Assembly (NCBI GenBank): GCA_036874045.1
Contig: CM072343.1
Location: forward strand, 9,320,001 to 9,384,000
Direction: 5' to 3'
DNA from: Cymodocea nodosa
Taxonomy: Eukaryota > Streptophyta > Magnoliopsida > Alismatales > Cymodoceaceae
Length of the DNA stretch: 64,000 nucleotides
The position numbers and the translations under genes are program-made. The number at the start of each line of letters is the position of its first letter. Position 1 is the stretch's first letter. This document shows positions 35,916 to 47,599 of this stretch, piece by piece. Below the pieces are notes generated by a model. That model saw nothing but the letters and a program-made list of their open reading frames with translations, did no database searches and was not told where the DNA came from.

Positions 35916-36720
35916 CAATTAACTAAACGAGTAACACAAGTATATATATAACTTAACGTTTATAACTTAACGAGTTCCTCATGTGCCAACTCACGTGACA
36001 AGTACTGTAGCTAACTCAACGAACTATCTCCGTGGTGTTACAATAACTCAACAAACTATCTTCGTTGTGTTACAATAACTCAACGAACTAGTAATAAATA
36101 AATGTTTTTATAATAAGAATTTTACCAAGTGCAAAAATAACAACTTAAGTTTATAATGCTAACCTAACGTGTTGCCTTAGTGTTCAATATAGAAGCTCAA
36201 CGCGTTTAGTTATGTTAACTTAATGAGTTAAACATGTGCACCTCACGTGATACAATATAACATTCGTAACTTATAATTTCACCACATGTACAACACTAAC
36301 TTAACAAGTTCGTCTCTTCTTTTACTCACTAACTCAACGAGTTCTCACGTGACCTATTTTAAACTTTAAGCCTCTAACTTAACGAGTTCTCACGTGATCT
36401 CTATACGAACAAAACTCTAACTAAACGAGTTGTCTAAATGTACATTGTTCATGATACAGAAAATATAACTTTAAAACATATCATGCTTTTCAACAAAAAA
36501 AACACACGTTAACTTAACGTTTATTTAAATGAGAAATTAATGCAACGAAACGACTAGTTATTAACTTAGTATAATTTCAGATCCAATACAGACAAGTATT
36601 TATATCAATAAATTTTTTCTGTATTAATTGATGTACTTAATTTCCTTTAACAAGCAATAGTAATTGAGCAAATATGATTATTTTCATTCAACACACATCA
36701 TCAAAACAAAATACTCAACA
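35916..36720 (-). repeat. Family B LTR fragment (left of Athila A)
   Basis: It matches 31365-32149 of the full LTR and runs to the normal LTR edge (TACTCAACA). Its part 36287-36720 is also found at 54211-54640 on the other side of Athila A. Confidence 0.8.
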
Positions 36721-37218
36721 GATTTTACGTTTGGTTATTTACAATCTGTGGAACTGCCCAATGGTTGGCCGAATTCCTTCGTAAATAGTAGTATTAAACT
36801 GAAAAGATAGGCTTATGGAGTTAACTTAAGTCCATGAGATTAGTCCATTGATTTAGCCATAACTCCACGAACTTAGTCCGTTATGTTAACTATAAATCAA
36901 CGGAGTGATTACTGAACACATTAAGTATAATATAAAAAAAAATGTAACGATACACAATTCTTACTCAATTCTCTATGGGATCGACCTGTACTTGCACACA
37001 AATACAATATACACTATGCACTTGTAGTTAAAATACAAATTGGAATTAATATCTAATTTATGTGAAAGGTTGTTTGTTTACTTTTAAAAAGAAATTATTG
37101 ATATAAGCATAAAGACAAATTAACCAAGTTAAAAATAAAAGTTAACAAATACAAGTTTTCTAGCATTGTTGCTTGGTTACTAAACAAGTTCTCTAGTGCC
37201 GCCTAAAGCAACCAAACA
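36721..37218 (+). repeat. 5' LTR of Athila A, 3' portion
   Basis: It aligns with 53725-54210 from TTATTTACAATC onward. It contains TAACTCCACGA (36860), an inverted partner GTCCGTTATGTTAAC, and the GGGATCGACCTGTACTTGC block. It ends CCAAACA. The first 15 bases after the family B LTR are unmatched. Confidence 0.8.
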
Positions 37219-37225
37219 AGTTTTC

Positions 37226-37243
37226 TAGCGTCGTTGCTGGGGA
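37226..37243 (+). other. Primer-binding site of Athila A
   Basis: TAGCGTCGTTGCTGGGGA resembles the Athila primer site TGGCGCCGTTGCCGGGGA, usually assigned to Asp tRNA. Two further look-alikes lie upstream inside the LTR end (37151 and 37184). Confidence 0.7.
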
Positions 37244-37298
37244 ATTGAGAAGCTAAGCAACTATAAGTGCTGTTTTGTTTTAATAGCAAGAGTGTTGT

Positions 37299-38300
37299 GT
37301 GTTTTCTTCTATAATGGAGAATATGGCATATGCTTATGCTCAAAGATTTCTGAAACCTGTAGTTAGCATATGTGAATTCTGCAATTTGGAAGGTCACGAC
37401 ATTTCTGATTGTTTGAAACTGAAACAATTGCAGATGGTCAGATCACATGAACAACAAATGAATTATCTTCACTATAATAGATCTGAGTATGAGAATCCTA
37501 TGGTTTACCCAACTAATGGTCAGCTTAGAATGTGTAATATGTTGAGAGACAAGGAAGTTTGGGATAGGTATGACATACTGAAGTGTAGCATAGAGTAAAA
37601 CATGGACAAACTGGAATAATTTATGTGTTAGCAATAAGAAGTCATCCAATTAAACTATAAGGAAGCATATTTAGAACCTAAAATTGATATCATTTATGAA
37701 ACTAAAAAAACCATAATGAAAATTGATAAAAAATTGAATGCAATGAGATTAGATGATCTAGAAAGAGAACTAAAAGTATTGGATGAATATACAATGAAAT
37801 TACAAGTTATGCAATAAGACACAAATGAAAATTATAAGGTTATAGATCTGCATAATTTGCAAGAAATACAAACAAAAGAAAATACCAATGCAAGAGAATT
37901 TAAAAAGTGCAATTTAAAACTAAAAACAGTTGAAGATCATAATCACGAAAATGATATATAAGAACATCAAGAAAGTAATGAAAATCTAGAAGATGTATGT
38001 ATAACATTAAGATCTAGAATTGATATACCATCAAGAATTCAAAATGAAAATAATATGATGGTGGATAAGAACAAAAACCAAAATGATAATGAAAATGTAA
38101 TAACTGAAAATATAGAAATCAATGAAGAAAGATTTAAATATGAAGATGAGACTAAAAATGATCAAACAAATCAAATGAAAGAAAAAGAATCTTTTAAATC
38201 ACAATTATTAGTACCCTATCCTGAAAGATTGCAACAAACATTTCCTGAAAAATAAGAAAAAATTAGAGAAATTTTTGAAAGAGTACAAGTTAACATTCCT
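37299..38300 (+). pseudogene. Zinc-knuckle and linker region of Athila A gag-pol
   Basis: A zinc-knuckle-like block (CEFCNLEGHDISDC) is followed by a long Lys/Asn/Glu-rich linker holding VCITLRSRIDIP, the counterpart of the AxTLRSGK segment of Athila polyproteins. No capsid-like sequence is seen between primer site and knuckle. It is broken. Confidence 0.6.
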
Positions 38301-38319
38301 TTGTTAGATTTATTGTAGA

Positions 38320-38900
38320 AAATGCCACATTGTGCTAAATTTCTTAAGGATTGGTGTACTAAGAAAAGAGAACGAAAAGTTTTAAGGAAAGTCTTTTTAG
38401 CTGAGCAAAGTAGTTCCCTATTTCTGCCACAAATTCCTAAAAAGTTATCTGATCTTGGAATCCCTGTTATATCATGTACCATAGGAAATACCATTCTAGT
38501 AAGAACCTTAATAGACTTAGGTGCAGGTATAAATGTTATGCCAAGTGATATCTTTGCATCCTTAGGATTAGAAGGCTTAATCCCTACTAGGATTGTTATT
38601 CAATTAGCTGATAGAAGTATAAGATACCCTAGAGGAAAAATAGAAGATGTCTTAATTAAAATCAAAAACTTCATATATCCTATTGATATTGTAATTTTGG
38701 ATTCCCAACAAATTAAGCGTAAAAATAGTGATACATCTTTAATTTTGGGAAGACCATTTTTAGCAACATCAGGGGCTATTATTAATTGTAAAACTGAAGT
38801 AATGAAGTTAGCATATGGTAATGAGGATACTCAATTAATTATTTTCAAACTAGAAAAGTTTGAGGAGTTAGACATGTCCTTACATACCATAGATTTTTAG
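38320..38900 (+). pseudogene. Athila A aspartic protease region
   Basis: It shows MPHCAKFLKDWCTKKR, ISCTIGNTILVRTLIDLGAG, INVMPSDIFASLGL, VIQLADRSIRYPRG and LILGRPFLATSGAII, the standard Athila protease order with the DLGA-type active site. Confidence 0.85.
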
Positions 38901-38914
38901 AAGATGAAGGAGAT

Positions 38915-39900
38915 ATGCTAGATGATGTGATTCAAGAAAAGTTAAATAGGCAACTCAATTCTGAAACTTTAGAGGAAAGTGAAAGCATAAATATAGAAGG
39001 AGATCAGGAAGAAATTAATTTAGAAAATGATGATCAATTAGGAGCTCTAGCTTCTGATGGGCAACAATTAGAATTAAAACCTTTACCTCCTGAATTAACC
39101 TATATATTTTTGGAAGAAAAACGAACATGTCCAATCATTATTGCTTCAGATTTAAAAGAGGATCAAATTGCTAAATTAAAGGATGTAGTCAAAACTTATA
39201 AAGAAGTAATAGGATGGACTATGACTGATATAAAAGGGTTAAGTGCAACTTTATGCTGTCACCACATATATTTAGAAGAGAATGCTAAACCTGTTAGAAT
39301 TCCTGAGAGGAGATTAAATCCAAACCTTAAAGAAATAGTCAGGAAGGAAATAGATAAATGGTTAGATAATGACATAATTTATCCGATTTCTAATAGCTCA
39401 TGGGTTAGCCCAATCCATGTAGTTCCCAAGAAATCAGGATTAATAGTTATTAGGAATGAAAGTCAAAACTTGTTATTTACTAGAATTCAATTAGGTTGGA
39501 GAGTGTGTATAGACTATAGAAAGCTGAATGTAGTGACTAGGAAAGATCAATTTCCCTTACCTTTCATAGATCAAATGCTAGAGAAGTTAGCAAGGCAAGA
39601 ATATTTTTGTTTCCTAGATGGATATACAGGATATAACCAAGTCCCAGTAGCATTAGAGGATCAAGAGAAAACAACTTTCACTTGTCCTAATGGAACTTAT
39701 GCTTTTAAGAGACTGCCATTCGGACTATGTAATGCACCAACCACCTTTCAAAGGTGTATGCAAGGCATATTCACTAGAATGACTGAAGATTTTTTAGAAA
39801 TATTTATGGATGATTTTACTATTTATGGAACTTCATATGAAATGTGTTTAAACAATTTAGACTAAGTATTAAAATGCTTTGTGGAAAAAGTCTGGTTCTG
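38915..39900 (+). pseudogene. Athila A reverse transcriptase region
   Basis: It shows GWTMTDIKGLSATLCCHHIY, RRLNPNLKEIVRKEIDKWLD, WVSPIHVVPKKSG, WRVCIDYRKLN, FCFLDGYTGYNQ, FAFKRLPFGLCNAP-like and FMDDFTIYG (catalytic block). The linker before it is acidic. It copies element RNA into DNA. Confidence 0.9.
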
Positions 39901-40660
39901 AATTGAGAAAAATGTCACTTCATGGTTAAACAAGGAATAGTCTTAGGACATGTTGTTTCAAAGAAAGGGTTAGAAGTAGATAAAGCTAAAATAGAAGTAA
40001 TTTCTAATCTACTAGAACCTAAATCAGTAAAAGATATTAGATCATTTCTAAGACATGCTGGATTTTATAGAAGATTTATTAAAGATTTTAGCAAAATAGC
40101 TAGACCTTTAACCAATCAATTAAAAGATGTCCCATTCAATTTTGATAAAAACTACAACGAAACATTTTTCAAGCTTAAAACTAGCTTAATTTCAACTCCT
40201 ATAATTCAAGCACCTGATTGGAGCCATCCATTTGAATTAATGTGTGATGCATCTGATTTTGCTGTAGGAGTAGTACTGAGACAGAAGATAGAAAAATCTC
40301 CTAGAGTGATTCATTAAGCAAGCAAAACCTTAAATGATGCTCAAGTTAATTGTACAACTACTAAAAAAGAGCTGTTGTGTTTGCCTTAGAAAAGTTTAGA
40401 TCATATCTGATTGGAGCTAAAGTGATAGTATACATAGATCATTCAGCTTTAAAACACCTAATAGCAAAGAAAGAGACCAAACCTAGATTGATACGATGGA
40501 TATTATTATTACAAGAATTTGATCTAGAAATTAAAGATAGAAAAGGTTGTAAGAATGTAGTAGCAAATCATTTATCAAGATTACAAATAGAAAAATCAAA
40601 TATTAAAATTAAGGATAATTTTCTTGATGAACAATTAATGACTATCAACACGATGCCTTA
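39900..40660 (+). pseudogene. Athila A RNase H region
   Basis: It shows [56 protein letters not shown] (an RNase H catalytic Asp), [20 protein letters not shown] and [18 protein letters not shown]. Confidence 0.85.
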
Positions 40661-40729
40661 GTATGCAGACATAGTTAATTACTTAGTTATTAGTTTAACA
40701 CCTAAAGATTGGAATAGACAGGATAAGAA

Positions 40730-41900
40730 TTTGTTCTTTTTAAGAGTAAAATATTACTATTGGGAAGACCCATACTTATTTAAGAAATGTCCTAATCTGG
40801 TTTTAAGGAGGTATGTTCCAGAAACTGAATATAAAAGCGTGTTGTCTTTCTACCATGACCAAGCATGTGGAGGGCATTTTGGTTTAGGGAAAACTGCTGT
40901 TAAAATTCTGCAATGTGGATTTTATTGGCCAACACTATTCAGAGATACTCATAAATATTGCTTAAGTTGTTTAAAATGTCAACAAATAGGAAGAATATCA
41001 AAGAGGAATATGCTGCCTCTTAATCCTATTGTTGATGTTGAAATTTTTGATGTGTGGGGAATAGATTTTATGGGTCTATTTCCTATGTCTAATCAATTTA
41101 ATTATATATTGTTGGGGGTGGATTATATATCTAAATGGATAGAAGCTATTTCTACAAAAACTAATGACAACAAAGTGGTAATACATTTTATAAGAACCAA
41201 TATAATTGCCAGATTTGGAATACCTAAAGCTATTATCAATGATAATAGAAGTTTTGAAGCCTTAATGAAGAAATATGGAGTAAATCACAAAATTGCAACA
41301 TCATATCATCTGCAAACAAGTGGACAAGTAGAAAGTGTAAACAAACAAATTAAGTTAATCTTAGAAAAAGTAGTAAATCCTACTAGAACATATTGGGCTA
41401 ATAGATTGATAGATACACTTTGGGCTTATAGAACTGCTTATAAGACAAGCTTAGGTATGTCACCTTTTAGGCTAGTATATGGAAAAAGTTGTCATTTACC
41501 AACTGAAATTGAACATAAAGCTTATTGGGCATTAAAAACTCTAAACACTAATTTAAATCAAGCTGTTGAAAATAGGAAAATACAATTGATTGAATTAGAA
41601 GAATTTAGGAATGAAGCTTATTCAAAAGCTGTAAGAGAAAAAGAGAAAATGAAGTTCTGGCATGATAGGAAAATTATTCCAAAAACCTTTGAAATAAGAC
41701 AAGAAGTATATCTTTATATGACTAGACTCTATAACCATCTAGGAAAATTAAGATGTAGATGGGCAGGAACTTACATAGTTCGAAATATTTATTCCTGTGG
41801 AGTTATTGAAATTGAAAATCCTAAAAATTAGAATATATTTAAAGTAAATGGACAAAGACTTAGGCCTATTTTGAAAATACCAAAAAGTTCCTTTGGAATT
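40730..41900 (+). pseudogene. Athila A integrase region
   Basis: It shows the HHCC zinc domain ([16 protein letters not shown] ... CLKCQQIGR), then the core ([54 protein letters not shown]). The C-terminal block follows: [20 protein letters not shown] and a final VNGQRLRPI-like stretch. The chromosomal joining step is its family role. Confidence 0.9.
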
Positions 41901-41944
41901 ATAGAAGAAGTAAGAGTAGAGGATTACTCGAGCTTCACTTAGTA

Positions 41945-42672
41945 AGAAATTTTCTAAGTAAAAAAAAAAAGAAAAAGCTTATTTAAATATAATCACGGTT
42001 AAATCGAAAGGAATTATCATTTTTATTGAAACATATTTTAAAAAGAAAAAAATTGTTGCGATTCAATTGACAGGATCCATCGGTCTGATCGAAACACAAA
42101 AATATAAAAAGATATATATATTATATTTAGTTTAATGTCGGTGTTACCGAAGTATAGTATCGATTCAACTGATAGAGAAAAAAAAGAAGAAAAAGAAAAT
42201 ATATGTAATTTAGGTTCAACTGAGGAATATAATGATTTGATTGAAAAATTTTAAAGTGTTGAAAAAGTAAGATCAGCTAGACCGGAAATTCTTTGGTCAT
42301 CGAAGTAAAAATTATTATTATATGTATTTTTATTAGATATAACTTTACGGGAGGTTCGTTAAGTTACACTTAACTCAACGAACTTACTCTGTTGAGTGTA
42401 GGATAAGTTAACGAACTTATCCCGTTGAGTTAGAGTTAACTCAATGGAGTACAGTAGTTAAGTCCATAGACTAAGTCTGTGGAGTTAACCGTAATTCCAC
42501 GGATGAGAGAGTAAGAGTTTTGTGTGGGAAGTGACCCGATTACTTGCCTAAACTTAGGGCTTCTTTATACTAAACATAGGGTTTGGGGGCATTATCTACA
42601 GAATCATTTAGAACTTAGAACAGTAGAGATCAGAGCGATTTCGTTTTGTTGTATAACTCCACACTAAGGAAG
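41945..42672 (+). promoter_or_regulatory. Non-coding block with stacked inverted repeats (Athila A)
   Basis: No gene. At 42360-42500 several near-palindromes follow each other: TTAACTCAACGAACTTACTC then TGTTGAGT; AAGTTAACGAACTTATCCCG then TTGAGTTA; and the TAAGTCCATAGACTA ... CTGTGGAGTTAA pair. The same kind of block precedes the F-box segment at 9960. Its position between pol and the third coding region suits a leader or internal promoter; this is inference. Confidence 0.5.
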
Positions 42673-43960
42673 ATGACACCCGAGTTTTGGGAAAATACAG
42701 TTGACACACCAGAATTTCTTAAAGATTCGGAGGAATGGCACATGAGGTAGAAAATTAGGAATACGACGAGGGAAAAAGAGCTACAAAAGGTTGAATCTGA
42801 CCTTTTCTACTAGAGGAAAGTGTTAGTAGATTTGGGTATACAAATACCTCAAATAATGGAAACTAGAATCAAAGTTGCTACGGATGTTGCTGTAAGCAGA
42901 GAGAGAAGAATCAGGCCAAATAACGAAGTTGCCCTAGAACTAATCCAACGTAAGTCTCACCTCTGGTTCAAAAGACACATAGGTAGACGAGCTCAGTGGG
43001 CAATCTGGGAGCAATAGAGGAAAGAAAATGAAGAAGAGGCAACTAAAGAACAAGAGGAACCGACTACTGAAAGACTTGTTCTTGAGGAACACCAGCCAAG
43101 ACCTTCAATTCCACCACCAAGGTCGTTGGAATGAGTAGCAATTTTGGGGCCTTCTACTGAGGAAGAAAGAAGAGAATTTCAAGAACTAGTTCAAATAAGA
43201 AAAGACCAAGGAGAACTAGAAGAATTGGCAGTAGCTATAGCATATCTAGTGTTTGATGCACGATGCAAAAAGAGGGCTATAGAAAAGTAGAAAGCCCAAT
43301 ATAAAATTATAATGGAATAGCATCAAGAAGCTATTGCCTACAGAGCCTATTTTTGTAGATTTAATCTCAGAAGAAGAAGAGGAAGAGCAGACACAATTAA
43401 TCAGAAGAAGGAAAGGAAAAGAGATAGTACCTGAATATCAAGAGGAGATTAAATCTAAAATACTAAGATCAGTAGGGCCTGTAGAGCTGACTTTTGTAAA
43501 CCTACTATCCAATTCTGAAGAGGAGCAGAAGCAACAGCAGCAAGAGCAAAAAGAAGAAGAAAATCAGGCTGAAACTAGTCTGCAACCTGTATAAGCAGAA
43601 GAAATAGAAATTAGGGCAGAAGCTGATTTACCCGTAACTCCATTCCAATCTGCCACAGAATCAGAAAGAATAGTGACATTGCAGATTGGTAGTCAGGAGG
43701 AAGAAGAAAAGAAGAAAATGAACAAGAAGCTGAACAATTACATATGGAAAGAGATGACTCGACAGATTCTACTAAAGAGCAAAGAACTCTTCAGCAAATT
43801 TTGGACAGTATTCAAGACAGAGTGGAGAGTTCTGCCGGCTCACCACCACAAACAAAAGTAAAAGCAAAAATATAGGAATCTACAGAGCATTTTCAGCAAG
43901 TTCAAGTTCAGCATATGGAAGAGGAAGTTCAAGAACAAACCCCTCTAGAGCAACAAATTC
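42673..43960 (+). pseudogene. Glu-rich third coding region of Athila A, not recognised
   Basis: Coding-like remnants opening MTPEFWENTVDTPEFLKD, later VALELIQRKSHLWFKRH and the acidic VDLISEEEEEEQTQLIRRRK. It occupies the slot where Athila elements may have an envelope-like ORF, but I see no signal peptide or membrane span, and the composition suggests coiled coil or disorder. Function unknown. It is broken. Confidence 0.45.
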
Positions 43961-43965
43961 ACAAA

Positions 43966-44365
43966 AGTAGATGTGTGGTTATAAGTCTATGTATGCTAGT
44001 TTTATAGTAGAATTAGTAGTTTGATGTAGTGTAATTTTATTTTCTATGTTTATAGTGTAATAATTATTGTGTGATGCTTTCTCTTAAGTGATGGATAGAG
44101 AGGGACATAGATGAGGTTTCTCATTACTGATTCAACTCTATATGAAGTCATTTCTAACATTCACATGATTGTTAAGGCAAACATGTGATGAGAATGCATT
44201 TACACAAGGCATATCTACAAACTCTAGTGAATTTTGTATTTAATTGCTGATCTTTGTGGACTCGACCCGTTCATGCATGCTTTCTATAATTGACTCCGTG
44301 CACTTGCGGTTATAAATATTAAACCTCAGTTGTGTGTTAATTTCATAACATATAAACCCCGAACA
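43966..44365 (+). repeat. 5' LTR remnant of Athila B (last 400 bp)
   Basis: It aligns end to end with 52749-53148 and ends ACCCCGAACA just before the primer site. The 3' copy appears to continue about 1.36 kb further upstream, so this is probably only the last part of the LTR. Confidence 0.8.
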
Positions 44366-44371
44366 AGTTTT

Positions 44372-44389
44372 TGGCGCCATTGCCGGGGA
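44372..44389 (+). other. Primer-binding site of Athila B
   Basis: TGGCGCCATTGCCGGGGA, one base from the usual Athila primer site (Asp tRNA type). Confidence 0.9.
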
Positions 44390-45282
44390 TCATGCCAATT
44401 TTCTGTTTGAAATTTTCTAAAGTTTTTGATATGTTTCTTCTTTTGGAATTCTAATTTCAAAGTGTTTTTGATGTAATAATGGTGTATTAGTATGTCTTGA
44501 TGCTTTGATTTCATGAATATAATGTCATATGCTTTAATTGATTTAAGTTTCTTATAGCATTTGTGGACTACATGTTAGTAGCAGAATTTTCAGAGTTCTG
44601 AATTTTTCATATCTGTTCCACGTGATTCTGCTACCAAAGAGCTTTTTAATGTGATGAGTTTATATTTTACCATGAAAGAATGTTTCCTTAGCTTTTTAGA
44701 TTGTGTTTAAACACTGGAATTAGAGTTTAAGAAATTTTTGTATGAATTTTTGAAGTTCAGGTTGTTTTCAGATTACAGAACAAGTTTTTCAGAAGAATTT
44801 TTGAGGTATTGTTGATTCTTCTGTGATTGGAGTTTATGAAACGTTGATTTGATATTTTTACTTGAAAGTATGGAAGTTAAGCTTTCATACGAGTGTTTGC
44901 AAGTTGAAATTGGAGTAGAATTTATAGGTTAATTAATTCTTAAGATACAGGGTATGATGAAGAGCAGTTTCAAAAATTCTGTCAGTTACATGCTTTTTAT
45001 TTGGAAGTGCTTGCATAATCACTGCATATTTTGTTTCAGTAGATATTTTTGTTGAAATCCTTGATGAATTAGCTTTCCAAGACATATTTGCATGCTCAAT
45101 TCTGATGTATATACATTTCTGAGTGAATTTTTTAGTACTGTTATGCTTAAACTGCAATAGTGAGTGATGCAATTGAAATGATTGTATTTATTTTATTATG
45201 TGCTGATTGCTAATTGTTCTTAATTGAAGATCTTAATAAATCACCTTGTAGGTTAGCCTGAGATTAAGATTTTGATCTGATT
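44390..45282 (+). other. Leader of Athila B
   Basis: About 0.9 kb, T-rich, with no open frame resembling a capsid gene. A TTGTAGGTTAG stretch lies just before the first ATG at 45283. In a standard Athila the gag capsid would be expected here. Confidence 0.5.
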
Positions 45283-46380
45283 ATGGATAGTAATTTCAAT
45301 TACCATAGTTCATATGATGCTTCATTTATGGTATTTTGTGCTAAATGTGGTTTAAATGATCATATTCTTGAGGATTGTCCTTTTTATATGTTAGATGATG
45401 ATTTTAAAGTGTATAAGCATCTTGATTTATCCATATCAGAAAATGAGAATTTGAACTTTAATGTACAAGCATTGCATGCTAAATTTCCTGCTGATAATGT
45501 TGCCAATGCCAATTTTCATGATGTTATTACTATTGATGATGATAATGATGGTTATAGTGCTAATGTTGAGCTCAATAGAGCTATTGAAGAGGCTGAATTA
45601 GCTTTTTTGAAGTTAGAGTTAGCAAGATGCTCTAATGAACACCTTAAGCCTAAAGCCCAGGTAGATGAAAAGGTGGATGCCTTTGCAACTCTAAGAAGTG
45701 GTAAAGAGTGTATAAGTTCTAAGGTTGTTATAGAGCCATCTTCTAGTTCTATTAGTGATCCTAAGTCGGTGGTGATAGAGGATAAAGGTAAAGAGGTCTT
45801 AGATGATATGTCTAGTCCCTTAGACAACGTAGCTCCATTTCCCCAAAGGCTTAAGGATACTAGCAATAACCACATAGAAGGAGGTATTAAAGAAATTTTT
45901 GAGCAAGTAAGGATTAACATTCCACTATTAGATGCAATCCAACAGATTCCCTCCTATGATAAATTTCTAAAAGAATTATGTACAAGGAAAAGGTCTAGGA
46001 AATTGCCTAAGAAAGTATATTTAGCTGAAGTTATGAGTTCTTATTTTTCTAATAGCATTCCTAGAAAATATGGAGATCCTGGTACACCAACCATTTCTTG
46101 TACAATAGGAAACAAGTATTTTGACAAGGCCTTAATAGACTTAGGAGTTGGGGTTAATGTCATGTCTTCTAGTGTTTATGTGGACTTAGGATTGGATGGA
46201 TTAAAGCCAACTAGCATTTTTATCCAATTAGCTGATAGGTCCCATAAGAACCCCCTTAGGCATAATAGAAAATCTTTTAATTAAAATTAAAGACTTTATC
46301 TACCCTATAGATTTTATAGTTTTAGAAAATCAACCATCACATGGAAAGAAAGATTTTGTCTCTTTGATTTTAGGACGACC
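45283..46380 (+). pseudogene. Zinc knuckle, linker and protease of Athila B
   Basis: A knuckle (CAKCGLNDHILEDC, spacing CX2CX4HX4C) stands about 20 residues from the start. Then come an acidic linker with ATLRSGKECISS, APFPQRLKDTS, IPLLDAIQQIPSYDKFLKEL, PTISCTIGN, ALIDLGVGVNVMSSS (protease active-site region) and FIQLADRS. The capsid part normally preceding the knuckle is not seen. It is broken. Confidence 0.75.
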
Positions 46381-47530
46381 ATTTTTAGCGACATCTGATG
46401 TTGTGATAGGTTGTAGAGATGGATCATTGCATATTTCATATGGTGATTCTAGGGTAGAGTTGAACATTTTTAGTTCCGAGTCTAGTTCCTCAAATGACGG
46501 AGTAAATGTAAATTTAATAGAGATTTTAGATGATAAGATTTTAGATGAAGACTCTACATTAGATGACATTGTAGAAAATTCTTTATTAGAGTCTCTAGAT
46601 TCTATAGGAGATGTGGTCAGTATAGATAGTATTCACAATGTAGATCTAGTATGGTCTAATGAATCATTAGGAGATAGGCTAGAAAATATTTTGAAACCAT
46701 CAATTATAGAACCACCTGTACTAGAATTAAAACCTCTACCTAAAAATCTTAAATATGTTTATTTAGGAGACAATGAGACTCTCCTTGTTATCATTTCTAC
46801 TGATTTATCTAGTGATCAGGAGAGGGATTTATTAGTGGTTCTAAAAAGACATAAGGAGGCCATAGGATGGACCATGGTCGATATTAAAGGATTAAGTCCT
46901 AGTATAACTCAACATAGAATTAGGGTGGACCCTAATATAATTCCTACTAGAGACTTTCAAAGAAGATTAAACCCTACCATGAAGGAGGTAGTTAAAAAAG
47001 AAATTCTTAAGTGGCTTGACCATGATATCATTTATCTTATTTCTGATAGTCCATGGGTCAGTCCCCTTCATGTAGTACCCAAGAAATTAGGAATAAATGT
47101 AGTTGAAAATAGTCAAAAAGAATTAATACCTACTAGATTGCAAACTGGGTGGCGTGTGTGTCTGGATTATAGGAAGTTGAATGCCGCCACTTGGAAGGAT
47201 TATTTTCCTTTGCCTTTTGTAGATCAAATGTTAGAAAGATTAGCGGGGCAAGAATTTTATTGCTTTCTAAATGGTTATTCTGGTTAATCAGATTCCCATA
47301 GCTCCTAAGGATCAAGAGAAGAGTACATTCACTTGTCCTTTTGGTACGTTTGCATTCAAACGCATGACGTTTGGTTTATGCAACGCACTAGTGACCTTTC
47401 AGAGATGCATGACAGGTGTCTTCTCTGATATGATTGATAGATTCTTAGAGATCTTCATGAATGATCTTTCAGTCTATGGGGATTCTTTTGATTCTTGTTT
47501 GTCTCACTTGGAGACAGTTTTGATTAGATG
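46370..47530 (+). pseudogene. Reverse transcriptase region of Athila B
   Basis: It shows LILGRPFLATSDVVIG, an acidic linker, LELKPLPKNLKYVYLGD, GWTMVDIKGLSPSITQHRI, FQRRLNPTMKEVVKKEI, WVSPLHVVPKK, WRVCLDYRKLNAATWKDYFP, FAFKRMTFGLCNA and the catalytic-region block FLEIFMNDLSVYGDS. It is broken. Confidence 0.9.
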
Positions 47531-47599
47531 AAGGGAGAAATGCTTCATTCTGAACTGGGAGAAATGCCATTTCATGGTTTAGAAAGGAGTTATTTTAGG

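Noticed and set aside
42360-42500. CRISPR-like or satellite array
   Set aside because: The units are short, imperfect inverted repeats without equal spacers, in a plant retroelement.
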